A stretch of 64,000 nucleotides of DNA, taken from positions 68,687,522-68,751,521 of the forward strand of contig OX104117.1 in NCBI GenBank assembly GCA_944474755.1, given 5' to 3'. A program made the position numbers and the translations under genes. Origin of the DNA: Limnoperna fortunei. Lineage: Eukaryota > Mollusca > Bivalvia > Mytilida > Modiolidae. A model generated the notes under the pieces. That model ran no database searches. It was not told where the DNA came from and was given only the letters and a program-made list of their open reading frames with translations. Positions 1 to 11,727 of the stretch are shown in pieces (the first letter of the stretch is position 1; every line of letters starts with the position of its first letter).

Positions 1-1830
1 AAAAATAGCACCCACGGTAGATAATCAGTTTCTAAAGCCAAACTGAGCGTCGGTAATAGTGTCGTTGACATTTGCCCAAGTAGTGAGTCTACTGTTAATT
101 ATACTTGTAAACAATTTAGCAAAACAGCTAACTAAACTTATGGCTCGAAAGTTATTAGGATCCTTCCTGTCGCCTCGTTTGTACACAGGCACCATTATAG
201 CAACGGACCATGATTCCGGGAAAAAACCTGAAACTAAAATTCCATTAAACATTTTAAGTAGTACAGGGATAAGCAAATTCTTGCATTCAATAAAATACTC
301 ATTTAATAGGCCATCTAAGCCATGACTTTTATTTCGCTTCAATTTCGAAATGGCTTTTACTATCTCCTCTTCGGTTATAGAATAATCCAACTCGCTATAC
401 GCAGGAATAGAGTCATCCAAATCACTCGCGAAGTTACCCTCATTACTAAGAACTGTACTAAATGTTCGAGAAATTCCTCAGGTGAGACATCAGGTTCCAC
501 ATTCCTTTTCTTATTAGCAAATTTTTTGTAAAACACTTTTGGATTAGATCTTTTCAAGTATTCCAACATATTACCTTGATGACGTTTATACTCGCGTTTA
601 AGTCTCGACTCTACACTCTTGTAAAAGCGTTTATCACGGGTAATTTTTGCATGGTTCTCTTTTGATTTGACCCTATTAAAACTTCGCAGTGATGCTATGT
701 AGACATTGTATGCCCTCTTGCATTCGCCATTAAACCAGGGCTTGTCTTCACAAACGTCAACGTTTAACGATTTGACTGTAGTCTTCGCTTGCACTTTCTT
801 CCCAACGCTAAAGTATGGAGACCACAAGTTATTTAAAAATTGGCTAATTTCATCGACGGATGCGTTCACATCATTTTGAGAGTCAAATTTCATAGAATTT
901 GATATTACATTCATGTTTTCAAGATTTTGTTCTAATACTTGTCTGCAATGATTAGAAAAATTATTGTCCGACCTAAAAGTTTTTCGTACATCGTCCCTTG
1001 ATTCACAAGATTGACTGTTCGCAACGATGGTATTATTAGATACAATTTTTAATTCAATATGTAAACACGCATGGTCGGAATACTGGTTAAAGTCAGAAAT
1101 AATAAACTTATCAACATATTCAAAGAGCTCAAGTTCAGTCAATACGTAATCGACAACTGAGAGAGAATTTGGTCCGCAGTATGTAAAGTCGTTTGCAAAA
1201 CTTGCAGGGTGTCGACCATTAAGAATCCGTAGTCCAGTTGATTTACACATTTTTAGTAGTTTAGTTCCGTGATCATTCATTATTTTATCCGGATTGATTC
1301 TCTTCTTTAAGTTTGTGTCTGTAACATAAGAAAATAAGTTGTCCAAATGCTCCAATAAATTTGTACTGATACAGTCATCGGTAATAAAATCGTCTTTGTC
1401 TGAAGTCCGACTATTAAGATCACCAACAACAGAAATACGACTTTTATATAGCTGAATATTTCATAATAGTTTCTTCTAATATTTGGAAAATTTCTGAACT
1501 AGGCGGAATATAAATCGCACATAAATATATGTCTTCGTTAAAATCGAATTTCGATTTTCAACCAAACAAGTATATCTTCAATTACTTCGCACACGGAGAT
1601 AAATTTATTGAAAGTATTCCTAATCATTATAATATTACCACCTCCCTGTACGGATTTTGTTTTTCTTCTTGGAATCGTATGACAAGTAAAGTCATCTGTT
1701 TCAAAATTAAACTCGTTATCTATCCAACATTCTGATAGAAATACAACATCATACGTTTTTAAGAAGTTCAAAAAACTTGCATTGACCAATTTATTTGCAA
1801 AGCCACCGTTGACATTTTAAGAGAGCACCT
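1..1830 (-). pseudogene. LINE ORF2: endonuclease plus start of reverse transcriptase, broken
   Basis: The endonuclease N-terminal part is at 1789-1538 (DVVFLSECWID). Its C-terminal part is at 1355-1060 (VVDYVLTELE and the catalytic-type SDH in YSDHACLHIE). The linker 1050-430 has KPWFNGECKRAYN, the usual W-x-N-E region between EN and RT. RT domains 0-2 are at 420-25 (GLDGLLNEYF, PVYKRGDRKDPNNFRAISL, DAQFGFR). Frames change near 1500 and 430, and the frame is interrupted near 25. The polymerase active site lies outside the window. Confidence 0.8.
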
Positions 1831-1984
1831 TAAGCCTTGTATTTTGAATTAACGCTTCTCGTCCTACCTAGTTTTCACCACCACTACTACGACCGTCATC
1901 TTTATTCAGTAGAAACCTATGTTTCTGCCTATCAAATAACTCACCATTAACATAGAGTTTGTCACGTCTTAGGGAGGATTTTAT

Positions 1985-3205
1985 TTTGCGCCTGCGAGCT
2001 TATTTATTTCTTTATATATCGGAATAAGTTCCCGTCGAATTTTAACTACTTCTGGAGGGAAGTGCTCGTTCACGCCAAAACTAGTTCCTTCGAGCTCTTT
2101 AGGTGCCTTGAAACGCACGTCTTTCCGATCGGCAAAATTTTCAAATTGAGCAACAATTGGTCGTACCTTGCCTTCCTCGATTTTTCCAATTCTATAAGAT
2201 TTTACAATCGGGATTTCGCGCTCGATTTTCAGTTTATTCTTAATAAACTCCTTAACGACTAGATTTGTATTCTCGGTGTCTGTTCCTCTTATTCCAGTAA
2301 ATACTAACTAAATTCATATCAAGTTTCTGGCGCTGTAAATCTAGGATAGCGGATTTTAACTGCTGATTTTCGCCTCTAATGTTACTCAAGCAATTTTCGT
2401 CGCATTCATTATTCTGCTCGGATGATAATTTGTTTAAACTCTTTTGAATTTCGTTCTTAAACTCGGCTCGCAGTTCCGTTTTCATATCATATGTTTGTTT
2501 TTGGACAGCACACATTTTCTCGTTAAGAATTTTATACTGATTGCCGGTAGAATTAGCAGCTTTTTTTCACATCAGTTTTAATATTCGCAAGCTCCTTACT
2601 GATATCATCAAATTTTCCGCTCGTAAAGTTTGCACTTTGTTCAACTTCATCGATTCGGGTTTTCACGGCCGATACCTCTTTATTCAAGTGCTCAAATTTG
2701 TTAGCTAACCTTTCAACATTGGCACAGACAGAGTCCATTTTTTCAAGCTTTTTGTCTATGTCATCTAACCTTCATAACGTTGCGTCAAGGCTGCTTATTC
2801 GAGTGAGGACATCAGCCAGCTGGGTTGAGACTTGGATTGACAGAGGTGTACCAGTCGGTATATATGGTATAGCTGGGTTAGGTATAGGTATAGGTTGTGT
2901 GTATTGTTGAATAGGAGTGCTAACAAGGTTCGGGCAAGTGTTCGGCTTAAACGGGCGAGAGCGTAGGCCATAACGTTTGCCATTGACTCATGTCCGTCAT
3001 TTTTACTTAGGTCTGTTTGAGACATATTACTGTCGGATATGTCTTCTCTTTTTCTTTTCTTTTGTCGATTAGCGGTCGTATTACTTTTGCCGCTACATTT
3101 GTCTTGAGAACTAGGGTTTGGGGGATTCAAATGATTGTTTTGTCCTGTATGTTTATTTCTCGGCATTTTAGTATAACTATCACTTAGGTCGAGTTCGGAT
3201 GACAA
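1985..3205 (-). pseudogene. LINE ORF1 (nucleic-acid chaperone type), frameshifted
   Basis: Three open pieces cover this ORF: 3205-2795, 2738-2553 and 2515-2252, with readable frame continuing to about 1985. The first is Ser/Asn/Lys-rich with a basic patch (RQKKRKRED). The second is a heptad-like coiled coil (VERLANKFEHLNKEVSAV). The third runs into a block with EFIKNKLKIE, SYRIGKIEEGKVRPI and ELIPIYKEINKLAG, which resembles the RRM and C-terminal domains of L1-type ORF1 proteins. Frame changes between the pieces mark it as inactive. In an intact element it would coat the retrotransposon RNA. Confidence 0.7.
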
Positions 3206-3588
3206 CCCGGGATCATACCCGAGTTACCCGAGATCCATTCGAACTACTCGGGAAGGTGCCCAAATGACGTAATCTGACCTTTGACACCAGTCCTCGATTA
3301 ACCCTGGTCGGACTCAGAGTTAGTAGGCATCCAAAATGGCGACTGTCGGAACGAGAGACGATACGTTAAAATTGATTTTAGGGTTTTTTGCATAAAAGAG
3401 AGTTTTGTTGATAATTTTTTGATAATATTTTGAAGGAATAATAGTGTTAATTGATGAGAAACACATTTAGACGGAATTTCCCTTGTTCAAACATACAATA
3501 TTTGGCCTTCGATATTTATGTCGAGTTCGGATGACAACCCGGGACCCTACCCGAGTTACCCGAGATCCATTCGAACTACCCGGGAACA
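3188..3588. repeat. Pair of ~66-bp direct repeats in GC-rich LINE-flanking DNA
   Basis: Near-identical blocks lie at 3188-3253 and 3522-3588 (both start TCGAGTTCGGATGACAACCC and carry ACCCGAGTTACCCGAGATCC). A short inverse match (CATCCGAACTCGACC) follows at 3868-3882. The blocks contain self-complementary CCCGGG/CCCGAG segments. They flank the start of the minus-strand LINE and may be monomers of its 5' region, but that is inference. Confidence 0.6.
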
Positions 3589-3589
3589 G

Positions 3590-4190
3590 TGGAATTAAGT
3601 TTTCAACATAGCCACGTATTTTAGGCAATTCAACTCTGGGATTTATATTGTACAGTCCCATTAAAAGTCCTAAAATGGAATTGTTTTGATAAAGGAAGAT
3701 ATTTACATCGTCCCCAGTCATAAATGAAATAAATGAAAGTTGTTGTTTATTGCGGCCATATTGGAATCTGTCACGAGAAACCGGAGTGCGTTCAAATGGA
3801 AAGTTGCGCACGCACAAAAAATGTCATGTGACAACGGTACCCGAGGGCACCTCGGAATCATCATCCGAACTCGACCATGCACTAAGGTGTACTCGATTGT
3901 TTACGATTTTTTACGATTGTTATTGTTTATGTTACAGTAAATTGTAGTTAATTCACAAAAATTCCGGGTAAATAATCGATATTCTACACATACGCGTTCG
4001 AATACCACTGAATGTTTATTTAAGTTTACGTGTAAACTGCCAAAATACTACTTTTTAGGACAATGTGTCGTCTCCAATTTTTCCAAGTCCGCCTCATTCA
4101 AGTCCTATAACTCCATGTATGTAACTAGTAACACCATGCAACTCGTTGAAAAAAATCAGTCCACAAGAACTCACAAGCAATAACAACAAA
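3590..4190. other. Stretch with no supported gene
   Basis: Open frames exist on both strands (for example minus 3817-3467), but none shows a recognisable domain and they overlap one another. The only pattern seen is the inverse copy of the GC-rich repeat near 3870. Confidence 0.4.
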
Positions 4191-4194
4191 AATG

Positions 4195-4391
4195 TACAAA
4201 CATACTTAGTAATGATGGACTTTACTAAGCTTTTGATAAGGTACCACACCAACGCATCCTATATAAACTTAATGTATGTTTAACCAAACTTTAAACTGGA
4301 TAAACACATTCCTTTCTGACCGAACAGTTGATATAAACGGAACATCTTTAAATTCCTAACCATTTACATCTGTCATAGGCGTAGCACCCAG
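4195..4391 (+). pseudogene. Reverse-transcriptase scrap (LINE)
   Basis: Allowing a two-base deletion, the plus strand reads DFTKAFDKVPHQRLLYKLN, the RT motif A region with its catalytic Asp. It continues as WINTFLSDRTVDINGTSL and then TSVIGVAP, matching the segment that runs to the Ser-Gly-Val-Pro-Gln motif B in LINE polymerases. In-frame stops and indels make it a relic. It is in the opposite orientation to the LINE at the left edge. Confidence 0.65.
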
Positions 4392-5188
4392 AAAAATAGT
4401 GGTACGGTTGGCGATGTGAAGCGAAGCGGGTTGGCCTTTACGGCAGTGGGTGTAGGTGCCGCTCTAGACCCATAGAAGCTCTGGGGTAAATGGTGCAAAA
4501 GCATGCATTCTGGGAGTTTCCTATTACTGATAGTAATAACTTGAATATGTTAATATTCAGAATAGAAATAATTCGTATATATCGTATATATAAGTGCAAA
4601 CTATTCACGATTATATAATGCTACAACGACAATCAAGTATAGTACATGTATGCATGAATTATTTCTTAATTAAAGATAATGCTGAGGATGCAATAGAAGT
4701 CAACAGACACCAGATATAGCTTTCTGTAAATGTGGTACTAAGTCGAGCACTCCAGAAACTGCGTCTGTGGTGTATAGGTTACAGCAGATCCCTGTAATGT
4801 TCGGCAAACATTGGAAACAATATTTCAGTACTAGTAACTAACACTTTTACACAAAACTATTAACATTGACTCAATGTAAAACAATAAATTTATTTTTGTA
4901 TCATTAATAAGCAATGCATTGATTTCATAAAGCTGTATTTCTTGGTCGAAAAATAAAATTAAACGGTAACTTCAATTATGAGTCGTATACCTTAAATGTA
5001 CTACATGTACTACACATTTATACTAATATGACGTCCTGCTTTAGCTATGTAAACAAAGCCGTGTCAACATTCCAATAAGTTTAGTTCGCACACGTGTAAG
5101 CTGTGTGTTTTGTGTACATGTAAAAACTGACTTAAAAACATAAAAATGCAGTTTGTTATGTGTTATCCATAATTATCGTTATTGTTAA
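4392..5188. repeat. Intergenic DNA including a dispersed repeat (4790-5010)
   Basis: About 4790-5010 matches 42255-42475 in the same orientation (shared TTAGCAATGCATTGATTT-type core, then GGTAACTT.AATTATG and CCTTAAATGTA). The rest (4392-4790, 5010-5188) shows no gene that I can support. Confidence 0.55.
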
Positions 5189-5464
5189 ATAATGCGGTTA
5201 TTTTTAGGCTGCATTCTGACATTTGTATGATTTAACATACTCCGGATACATTATTTTTTAACAATTCTACATTCGAATTAATATTACAATTAGAATTCAG
5301 ACGTCATATTACGCTCAACTGAAAATTTTTAAACTGGAACAATGCAATTTCGTTATATCCTTGTTTGTATTATAAATAATTGTTTTTGAGTATTAATCAA
5401 TTAACTACAAATATATTATTCATTCAGATTAAGAGCATATGAAAGAAATGCGGATTTTAAAGGT

Positions 5465-5750
5465 ATGCCTGTTGATCTACCTAAACCATCAGATCCACAG
5501 TGGCCAACATCTGGCTGTCAGCAGCTGACCAGAGCACAAGATCAAGCTACCAAAAGTAACACAAGAGCAAGTTCTTATACAGAATGGCAGAAGACAGGGA
5601 GGCCAGGGGTGATATCAAGACATTGGAAAAGGGTAGAAGCATGTTTGAGGCACATAGGATCATCATGGCCTGTAGTTTCCACCAGAGTGGCCTGTATATA
5701 TTTTTTAGTGGAATTGTTGGGGCAGCCATGAAACATAAAGTAGGTTTATA
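5465..5750 (+). other. Unrecognised open region inside the TIR element
   Basis: Two overlapping plus-strand frames are open here. One starts MPVDLPKPSDPQWPTSGCQQ (88 aa). Another contains MAEDREARGDIKTLEKGRSM followed by a hydrophobic tail. Neither has a domain I recognise. Base composition is clearly less AT-rich than the flanks, so this could be a captured exon. Function unknown. Confidence 0.3.
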
Positions 5751-5842
5751 GCACAAAATAAAACGTCTTCTACTGGCTTTGCAGAACGGGTCTATATAGG
5801 TTTGCACTATGTTGGTCAGTATATCACTCAGTTTATCTGAGG

Positions 5843-6092
5843 GGCCTCGGTGGCCGAGTGGTCAAGGTAGTTCGTCTACTATTGATCACGTGGTCTGTCA
5901 ACACTGAAATTGCGGGTTCGATTCTCACTGCAGGCGACTCCAATCTTAATTGACAAGCAGTTTTCCTTATCGCAGGTCGGAAGTTCTCTCCGGGTACTCC
6001 GGCTTCCTCCCCCAATAAAAACTGGACGCCATGAAATAGCTGAAAATTTGCTGAAAGTGGCATTAAAACACTATTCAAACAAATCAAACAAT
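5843..6092 (+). mobile_element. tRNA-derived SINE, full-length
   Basis: The head resembles a tRNA with an A box (TGGCCGAGTGG) and a B box (GGTTCGATTCT). It is followed by a core (GGGTACTCCGGCTTCCTCC, then AAAACTGGACGCCATG) shared with at least five other copies in the window (33215, 34200, 43018, 44530, 55418). The tail is A-rich with CAAA repeats. The anticodon arm is not tRNA-like enough for a functional tRNA. This copy carries its own pol III promoter boxes. Confidence 0.8.
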
Positions 6093-7051
6093 TAATTTAT
6101 CTGTACTTTTTCTTAATGGTTTATTATATTATTGCAATTTGGCATGCAAGTATATACATATATTGATGAGTTACAGTTCATGTTAGGGCTTGATTGTTAT
6201 CTGATAATTTGTGTAAGACTATTACCACAAATGAAGTTTTTAGACTTAAATCCTTAATGATTATAGAAGTAGTACTTATCCATAACAGTAGCTGAGTAGA
6301 GGCCCCTACTTCCTGTTTGTGAATGGGGCATCTGTGGCTGAGCTTTATACTTTTTTTTATTTTTAGGTGACATACAACTATAAAATAAAAACTAATACAA
6401 CTGGAGAAACAGTGAATTCATAATGTGAATGTCCAGTGGGCAAAGGACCTCATGCATCAGTTTTACTGATGCTTATACATTTCATCCAGACAGGAAATGT
6501 CCAGGTGGAGAAGTGTTGCACAGACAATTTGTAGACTTTTCATAAGCTTATAAGTATTTTTACGATGGTATTCTTTAGTAAATAATACTCTTCTGTGATA
6601 AACTTGAATATGAACTTATCAAACCGGGTATAAATTCATTTATTTTTATTTATTTTTATTTTTAATACTTTAACATTGTCTTAAATCGTAGGTGCAATCC
6701 ATTGTTTTAAAATTTCGAAGCTAGCTCTAAGAGGACGCTCTATGGTAATACGGTTTTTTTAAACTGATCAGATATATCCCAAAACAGTTGTTAAAGCAAA
6801 TAAAATTGACATAAACATATATTCTCGTCATTTTATTGAATAAAAGTACCTTTTAAACAAAACTATTGAGAAATCTTAACGAAACTGCATTGTTCCAGTT
6901 TAAAAATTGTCAGTTGAGCGTAACATGACGTCGGAATTCTAATTGTGACGTCATATTAATTCGAATGTACAAGTGTTAAAAAAATAATGTATCCGGAGTA
7001 TGTTAAATCATACAAATGTCAGAATGCAGACTAAAAAAAACTGCATTATTG

Positions 7052-7842
7052 GCATATGATTGCAATCAAAGGCGATTGTACTGTCCCAATAGGAATTTAT
7101 TTTCTACTAAACATCTTTCCAATAGTCATTAAAACAGAATTGTAATATTTTAAGAAGACTTTTTCTTACTATTCGGAGTATGTTCAAATTCTCTTATATC
7201 TAGTTTTATCAGTAATAATATTACAGTCATTGTAATACATGTTTCCATTTGTTTGTACCAAATTTCACACGTTCAATTTATTCGTAAGCCGCATTTAAAT
7301 CAGAACCTTGCAGTGCTCGCTTTCAAGTCGAGTTCTTCCGAGAAAGGATGCGCCCTGTAAATTAGCAAATTGTGTACATAGTTGATACACATGACATTGG
7401 TGGTAGCTTGCCGGTATAATTACAACTAACGTTTTGTTTAACTGAATTATTCTACTGAAATTAAACTTGCTAAAATATTCAGTGTTTTGTTGCATGTTTG
7501 GTTTGACTAATCCTATTAGAGTTATTGACGACGCCCTTATCTTAAATATTGTATTAAAAACGTTGGTATCTAAAAATAACCATTGTATAGTATGTGCTCT
7601 CGACAAACAGTGTATTTAGTAAGTTTGATTTATACTCAACTTAGTACTTCATACGTAGTGTTTAATTGTACTTAATTCACTTTTTTAATAGATGTATTTA
7701 ACTGAAGAAGTGCCGTTCGTTATACCGTTTTACACGTATTTGAAGTAGTATGCGGGTAAGGGCAGCAAAAAAGTATTCAGATTATTTGACGTAGTCAGTG
7801 ACGTATTAGCATGAGTAGTATATAATTATTTGGCATACTTAT
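7052..7842. other. No gene seen
   Basis: AT-rich DNA. A 103-residue minus frame at 7606-7295 has no recognisable domain and no exon signals that I could support. Confidence 0.4.
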
Positions 7843-8116
7843 AGGTTATTTACGTTTTTTGAAACGAGATGCGTTTTCTCGTTCATATCTCATCGAAGGG
7901 CGACAGCCCTGAGATGAGATGACGAGAAAATGCATCGAGTTTCATAAAACGTAAATAATCTGTTTATCGCTGTTTTGTAACATTGTGACGTCACAGTGTT
8001 ACTTAACGACGTCTTGACAGCGAGATGAGATGGGCCCATCTCAAGCTAGTAGAGTGAGATGGAATAATATCGCACACAAAGATCAAAGGAAAATATTCCA
8101 AAATAGCGATAAACAG
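7843..8116. mobile_element. Two adjoining foldback (hairpin) elements
   Basis: 7843-7900 and 7911-7963 are near-perfect inverted arms (left TTATTTACGTTTT...ATCTCATC; right GAGATGAGATGACGAG...AAACGTAAATAA) around a short GGGCGACAGCCC loop. Immediately adjacent, 7961-7978 (CTGTTTATCGCTGTTTTG) is inverted at 8098-8116, with a central GAGATGGGCCCATCTC palindrome. These look like MITE-type elements able to form strong hairpins. Confidence 0.7.
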
Positions 8117-8567
8117 TAATTATCACTAATACGTCGCTGTGTGTGTACAGTACGTGTTATATATTGTATGGTTCGTGTAGCTGAAGTGTCCAAGTACCAG
8201 TTTCCGGCAGTACTTGCATAGTACAGTAATGATCATTACAAAAGATGTTTGTTATGTTCCAAATTACTCATAATATTTGATATTTCAAACTATATTATAT
8301 CAGGAAGTCACGTTTTCTATATTTCTGTTTAGCAGCATTGTTTGAATATTAACAGAAAGTGATATAGATATAAGGTGCATTAATTCATATTCCGACTACA
8401 AAATTTACTAGAGAACAATTTCTATATTGCATCAAATAGCTGAATGAAAAGAACATTTCATATATAATAGTTAGTCTCATAAAAAAAAAAATAAACAACA
8501 ACACAATTATTATATTGCAGTCACTGTAGGTTACCAGAATACTGGAATCATCCGATACTTACACCAT
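8117..8567. other. No gene seen
   Basis: AT-rich intergenic DNA, 3' of the minus-strand Thr-rich gene. Nothing recognisable. Confidence 0.4.
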
Positions 8568-8959
8568 TTAAAAATCTCGTCGTCTGTGATGTCCACGGTA
8601 ACATCTTTTATGTCGCTTTGTTGTCGGCTGGAAGGTTGTCGTTGTGGTTAGCGGCAAAGTGCTCGTTGTGTTTGGCAGCAAAGTGGTCGTTTTGATTGTC
8701 CGGAAGGAGCTTGTTGCGTTTGGCAGCAAAGTGGTCGTTTTGGTTGTCGGCAAAGTGCTCGTTGCGGTGGGCATCAAGGTGGTCGTTGTGGTTGGCGGAT
8801 TACTGTTTGTTGCGTTTGGCAGCAAGGTTGTCGTTTTGGTTGTCGGCAAAATTGTTGTTGCGTCACAACTGCCAATCTCCAAACTTCCGTTATCAGTACA
8901 CCTATTTTGGTTGCTGCATTCCGATGGACTATAGCAATCTGGTAATGGTGCAAGCGTCG
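8568..8959 (-). CDS. Last exon of a secreted Cys-rich/Thr-rich (mucin-like) protein, gene copy 1
   Basis: The exon opens after a polypyrimidine-AG acceptor (AAAATACAG) at 8960 in phase 1. It encodes APLPDCYSPSECSNQNRC, then DNGSLEIGSCDATT (five Cys), then about 80 residues of Thr/Pro/Leu repeats (units like LPTTKTTTLLPNAT), and ends in a basic tail before a stop at 8568. The repeats carry Asn-x-Thr and dense Thr, so heavy O- and N-glycosylation is likely. It joins in frame to the exon at 10992-11177. A homologous exon lies at 23295-23627. The protein is probably extracellular (shared family signal exon at 25.8 kb); exact function unknown. Confidence 0.6.
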
Positions 8960-10687
8960 CTGTATTTTAAGAATAAATCAATCGTTTTATATATAATTTT
9001 CTTTCCTTTGTGTTTCAAAAATGTTTGTGTTTGTTTGTTTTGCAAATTTATTAAAAGGTTAAATCTATTTAAACATAAAATATTCAAAATTTAAAAAGCA
9101 TTCTTCTTAAACAGTAACTTTCTTTTCTTTTTTTTATTTAATGTTAAAATTAATAAGACTCGAATTTTAAACTTCGGTTAGTTATTTTTTTTTAAATTAC
9201 AAAAGATAGCAACAATATTCTATTTAAAAAAATGCATAACTTAATTATATACATATATCTTTGTAATGCATTGAACATAGTTTCCCCGTCATTCAGAGAA
9301 CCGGAGTACTATACCTGTATACAGATAAACTTTACGTTGGGGACAACGTCTGTACTAGTAAACCTGTGGTAGGATCTAACAAAGGTGTGTGAAAGGAAAT
9401 ATAAGGTAGTACATACTCGAATATTGTCGAGAAGGGCCAACTCTTTTCAAAATGGGGAAGTGTGGTGTGCAGTGACACCACGGTAGTAATATTCACGTAC
9501 AAGTGCTGTGTATATTCGTTGTTATTCGGTACCGTAATTGACTTGATCCCGACTGGACACTGTCGTAGTGTTCTCAACAGGGAAAGAACCAGTAGATGAA
9601 TGTAGTTGCGCAGTTGTAATGTGGCGGGAGTGAGAAGCAGACGAGAGAAGATGAGCAGTTGAGCAGTGAGAGTACAACTTGTTATTTCCGAGTATGTGAT
9701 ATACAGTTACTCCTTTGTTCAGTGAAATACTTGGTAATCATAACAATACCAAGGTTAATAGAATTTATTCACGCGCGTTTCGTTACAAAATATTGAAAAA
9801 CGATAAGTAAACGGGTAATATTCAACAACAAAAGATTTTTCTATAATACCGAAATTATCAGCGACAGACTAAACCTCTCGTATTGTTACCATTGTATGAT
9901 TCAAATACAGATCAAAGACCCGTCATAAACTCAATACAATGATTCTTTGGATCATTAGAATAAACTGTAATGTGAAAGAATATACTAAAAGTTGTCAATC
10001 GTCAAACGTATTTAAAGACACACATTTAAAATGGCAAAATGCGATAATTTAAAAAAAAATCCGTCACTGAATTCATAAATGATAAATATTTGTTTTAAAA
10101 TAAGCAAATATATGAAGAGAAGACTACAAATGTGAAGAATTGACATAAAACTACTTTATTTATATCCAAATTTAATTATATTTTGGTACTTACGGTCAGC
10201 AACACTAGCTACAATGTAATCAGATTTTACTTTTACACATATAAACTTTCAACCTACAATGTCTGTATTTTAAGCTTGGTGAAGTCCTCAAATACCAATG
10301 CAGTATTTTGATATAACTTTGTTTGGACCGTACTAATTAATATGTTAATAATTAATATGTAGAAAAATAGTTGTTTCTATCATATTGAATGAAAACAATA
10401 AATTAAGGATATCAATATTTTGGTTAACAATTATGTTTTTACTTTTATCAGTACTCAAACAAACGTGATTAATACCAAAATTTGTAAGTGCAAACTGTGG
10501 TCGGTAGATACTCCTCAGCATTAAATACTGTAGTTGGAGAAATCCTGTTTTTTTTTAGCGCTTAAGTGAATGCAAATGACAGAATTAAGGGACCTAATCG
10601 GTGCTGAAACTTTAACCTCCTTAGTATGGATAATGTCACGGTTTTTGTCTCAATATTTATATTGCAATGTGCATTAGAGTTATTAGG
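8960..10687. other. Intron of Thr-rich gene copy 1, with a Penelope-element scrap
   Basis: No coding exon is supported here. 9745-9786 on the minus strand carries CGAAACGCGCGT followed by an AATAAATT...ACCTTGGTAT block. This matches the 3' half and downstream flank of the hammerhead at 28061-28104, but the CTGATGAG half is missing. A minus frame at 9577-9332 is unrecognised. Confidence 0.45.
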
Positions 10688-10830
10688 ATTTGCAAATTAA
10701 CCATATCTCTCGAGTCTTTTTGAAGTTATCGAATGTAAATATATACTGACTTGTTTTTTATTTGCAAATTAACCATATCTCTCGTATCTTTTTGATGTTA
10801 TCCAATGTAAATATGTAATGACTTTTTATT
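10688..10830. repeat. Two-copy tandem duplication, ~71 bp
   Basis: TTTGCAAATTAACCATATCT occurs at about 10690 and again at about 10761, with the following TCTCG...CTTTTTGA.GTTATC.AATGTAAATAT block also repeated. It is intronic in the Thr-rich gene. Confidence 0.75.
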
Positions 10831-10991
10831 GTACATATGTAGAAGTTGTACAATGAATTGAATATTGTAAAACATGTGTATCACACTGAGTCGTTGTTGC
10901 ATGGATCACCGGTATCTGTTGACTTAAGTGTTGAAAAGCAGCATGCACGCACTGAATTCTCAATTAAATAATATCAGAGGTTCATACTCAC

Positions 10992-11177
10992 ATGTTCCTA
11001 ACTTGAATGGATCACAGTCTCCAAAAAAAATGCCACATGGATCGCTCAACGCAGACTCGGCTGTAATATGATAAATTCCCTGGTTTAAAGTTAAAGGCGG
11101 ATACATTATTGTATTTGCAGTTTTCTGTTTGGACTTTAATATATCTGTCATACAACTTTCAATGTTATATGTTTGGT
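10992..11177 (-). CDS. Internal exon of Thr-rich gene copy 1 (Cys-containing domain)
   Basis: The acceptor TATTTCAG precedes 11177 and a strong donor (T|GTGAGT) follows 10992. The length is 186 nt, phase 1 to phase 1. It encodes QTYNIESCMTDILKSKQK, then YPPLTLNQGIYHITAES, then DPCGIFFGDCDPFKLGT. The donor phase fits the acceptor of the exon at 8959 exactly, giving ...KLGT-S-TLAPLPDC. I do not recognise the domain by name; the spaced Cys suggest an extracellular disulfide-bonded module. Confidence 0.6.
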
Positions 11178-11727
11178 CTGAAATACTATAAAAACCGCGT
11201 CAAAACATGTTTCTTCTTAAAAAAAATGCAGTGTGTTTAAGTTTTGTCAAAATTCAAATGTCGGCACTAGAAAAGACAAAAATAGTTAAAGGTGTAGTAC
11301 GGTAGAAGGCAACTGTGTTACGCTTAGTTTGCATATATTATCAAGTTAATGATATCGAAAATAATATTTCTTAATGGAAAAGACAACTCTATATTGAGCG
11401 TAACATTGTCACTGTACTTTTGTGGTAAAAAATCACCGAGAAATATTAAATATCACTAATTAAAATACAGCGCAAATAATGCGAGCCTCCAAACACAATA
11501 AAGATTTGTGGACATCTGTGACATATATTTTATGTCTTGTATTTGTACTTTCTGTTAATTGTTTTTTAAGTTGAATTTGATGATTTGTTGTTGTCTTTGT
11601 AATGCATTAAATTGTGAGGTTGGTGTTGAGTGTTTCTTTGAGTGAGTATTATGGGGGTTTTTGTTAGCCATTAATGACGTATTATTTTGACTTATTTTGA
11701 TAAAAGACTTACGCCCAATGTACGTAG

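Larger units (their letters stand above)
1..3205 (-). mobile_element. LINE (non-LTR retrotransposon), 5' two-thirds, degenerate, cut by window edge
   Basis: Read on the minus strand, the order is an ORF1 with a basic, low-complexity N-terminus (ATG near 3166), a coiled coil (about 2738-2553), an RRM-like/C-terminal ORF1p region (about 2515-1985), then an apurinic-type endonuclease (about 1830-1060), a linker and the start of a reverse transcriptase that runs off position 1. Several frame changes separate the blocks, so this copy looks dead. The clade cannot be fixed because the catalytic RT core is outside the window. Confidence 0.85.
5189..7051. mobile_element. DNA element with ~165-bp terminal inverted repeats
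   Basis: 5189-5353 and 6886-7051 are inverted copies of each other along almost their full length. Both contain ACATACTCCGGATACATTAT (or its complement), GACGTCATATTA and the GTTGAGCGTAA / TTACGCTCAAC block. Arms this long around 1.5 kb of unrelated DNA fit a foldback or MITE-like DNA transposon. No transposase is seen inside; the interior holds an unrecognised ORF and a SINE. Target-site duplications were not resolved. Confidence 0.7.

Noticed and set aside
5843..5935. tRNA-like sequence with A and B boxes
   Set aside because: The arms do not fold into a good cloverleaf and it continues into a SINE core repeated elsewhere in the window; a SINE head, not a tRNA gene.
8644..9094. Plus-strand Val/Gly- and Leu/Ser-rich frames
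   Set aside because: Shadows of the minus-strand Thr-rich repeat exon, which has a Cys module, an acceptor and a homologue at 23.3 kb.
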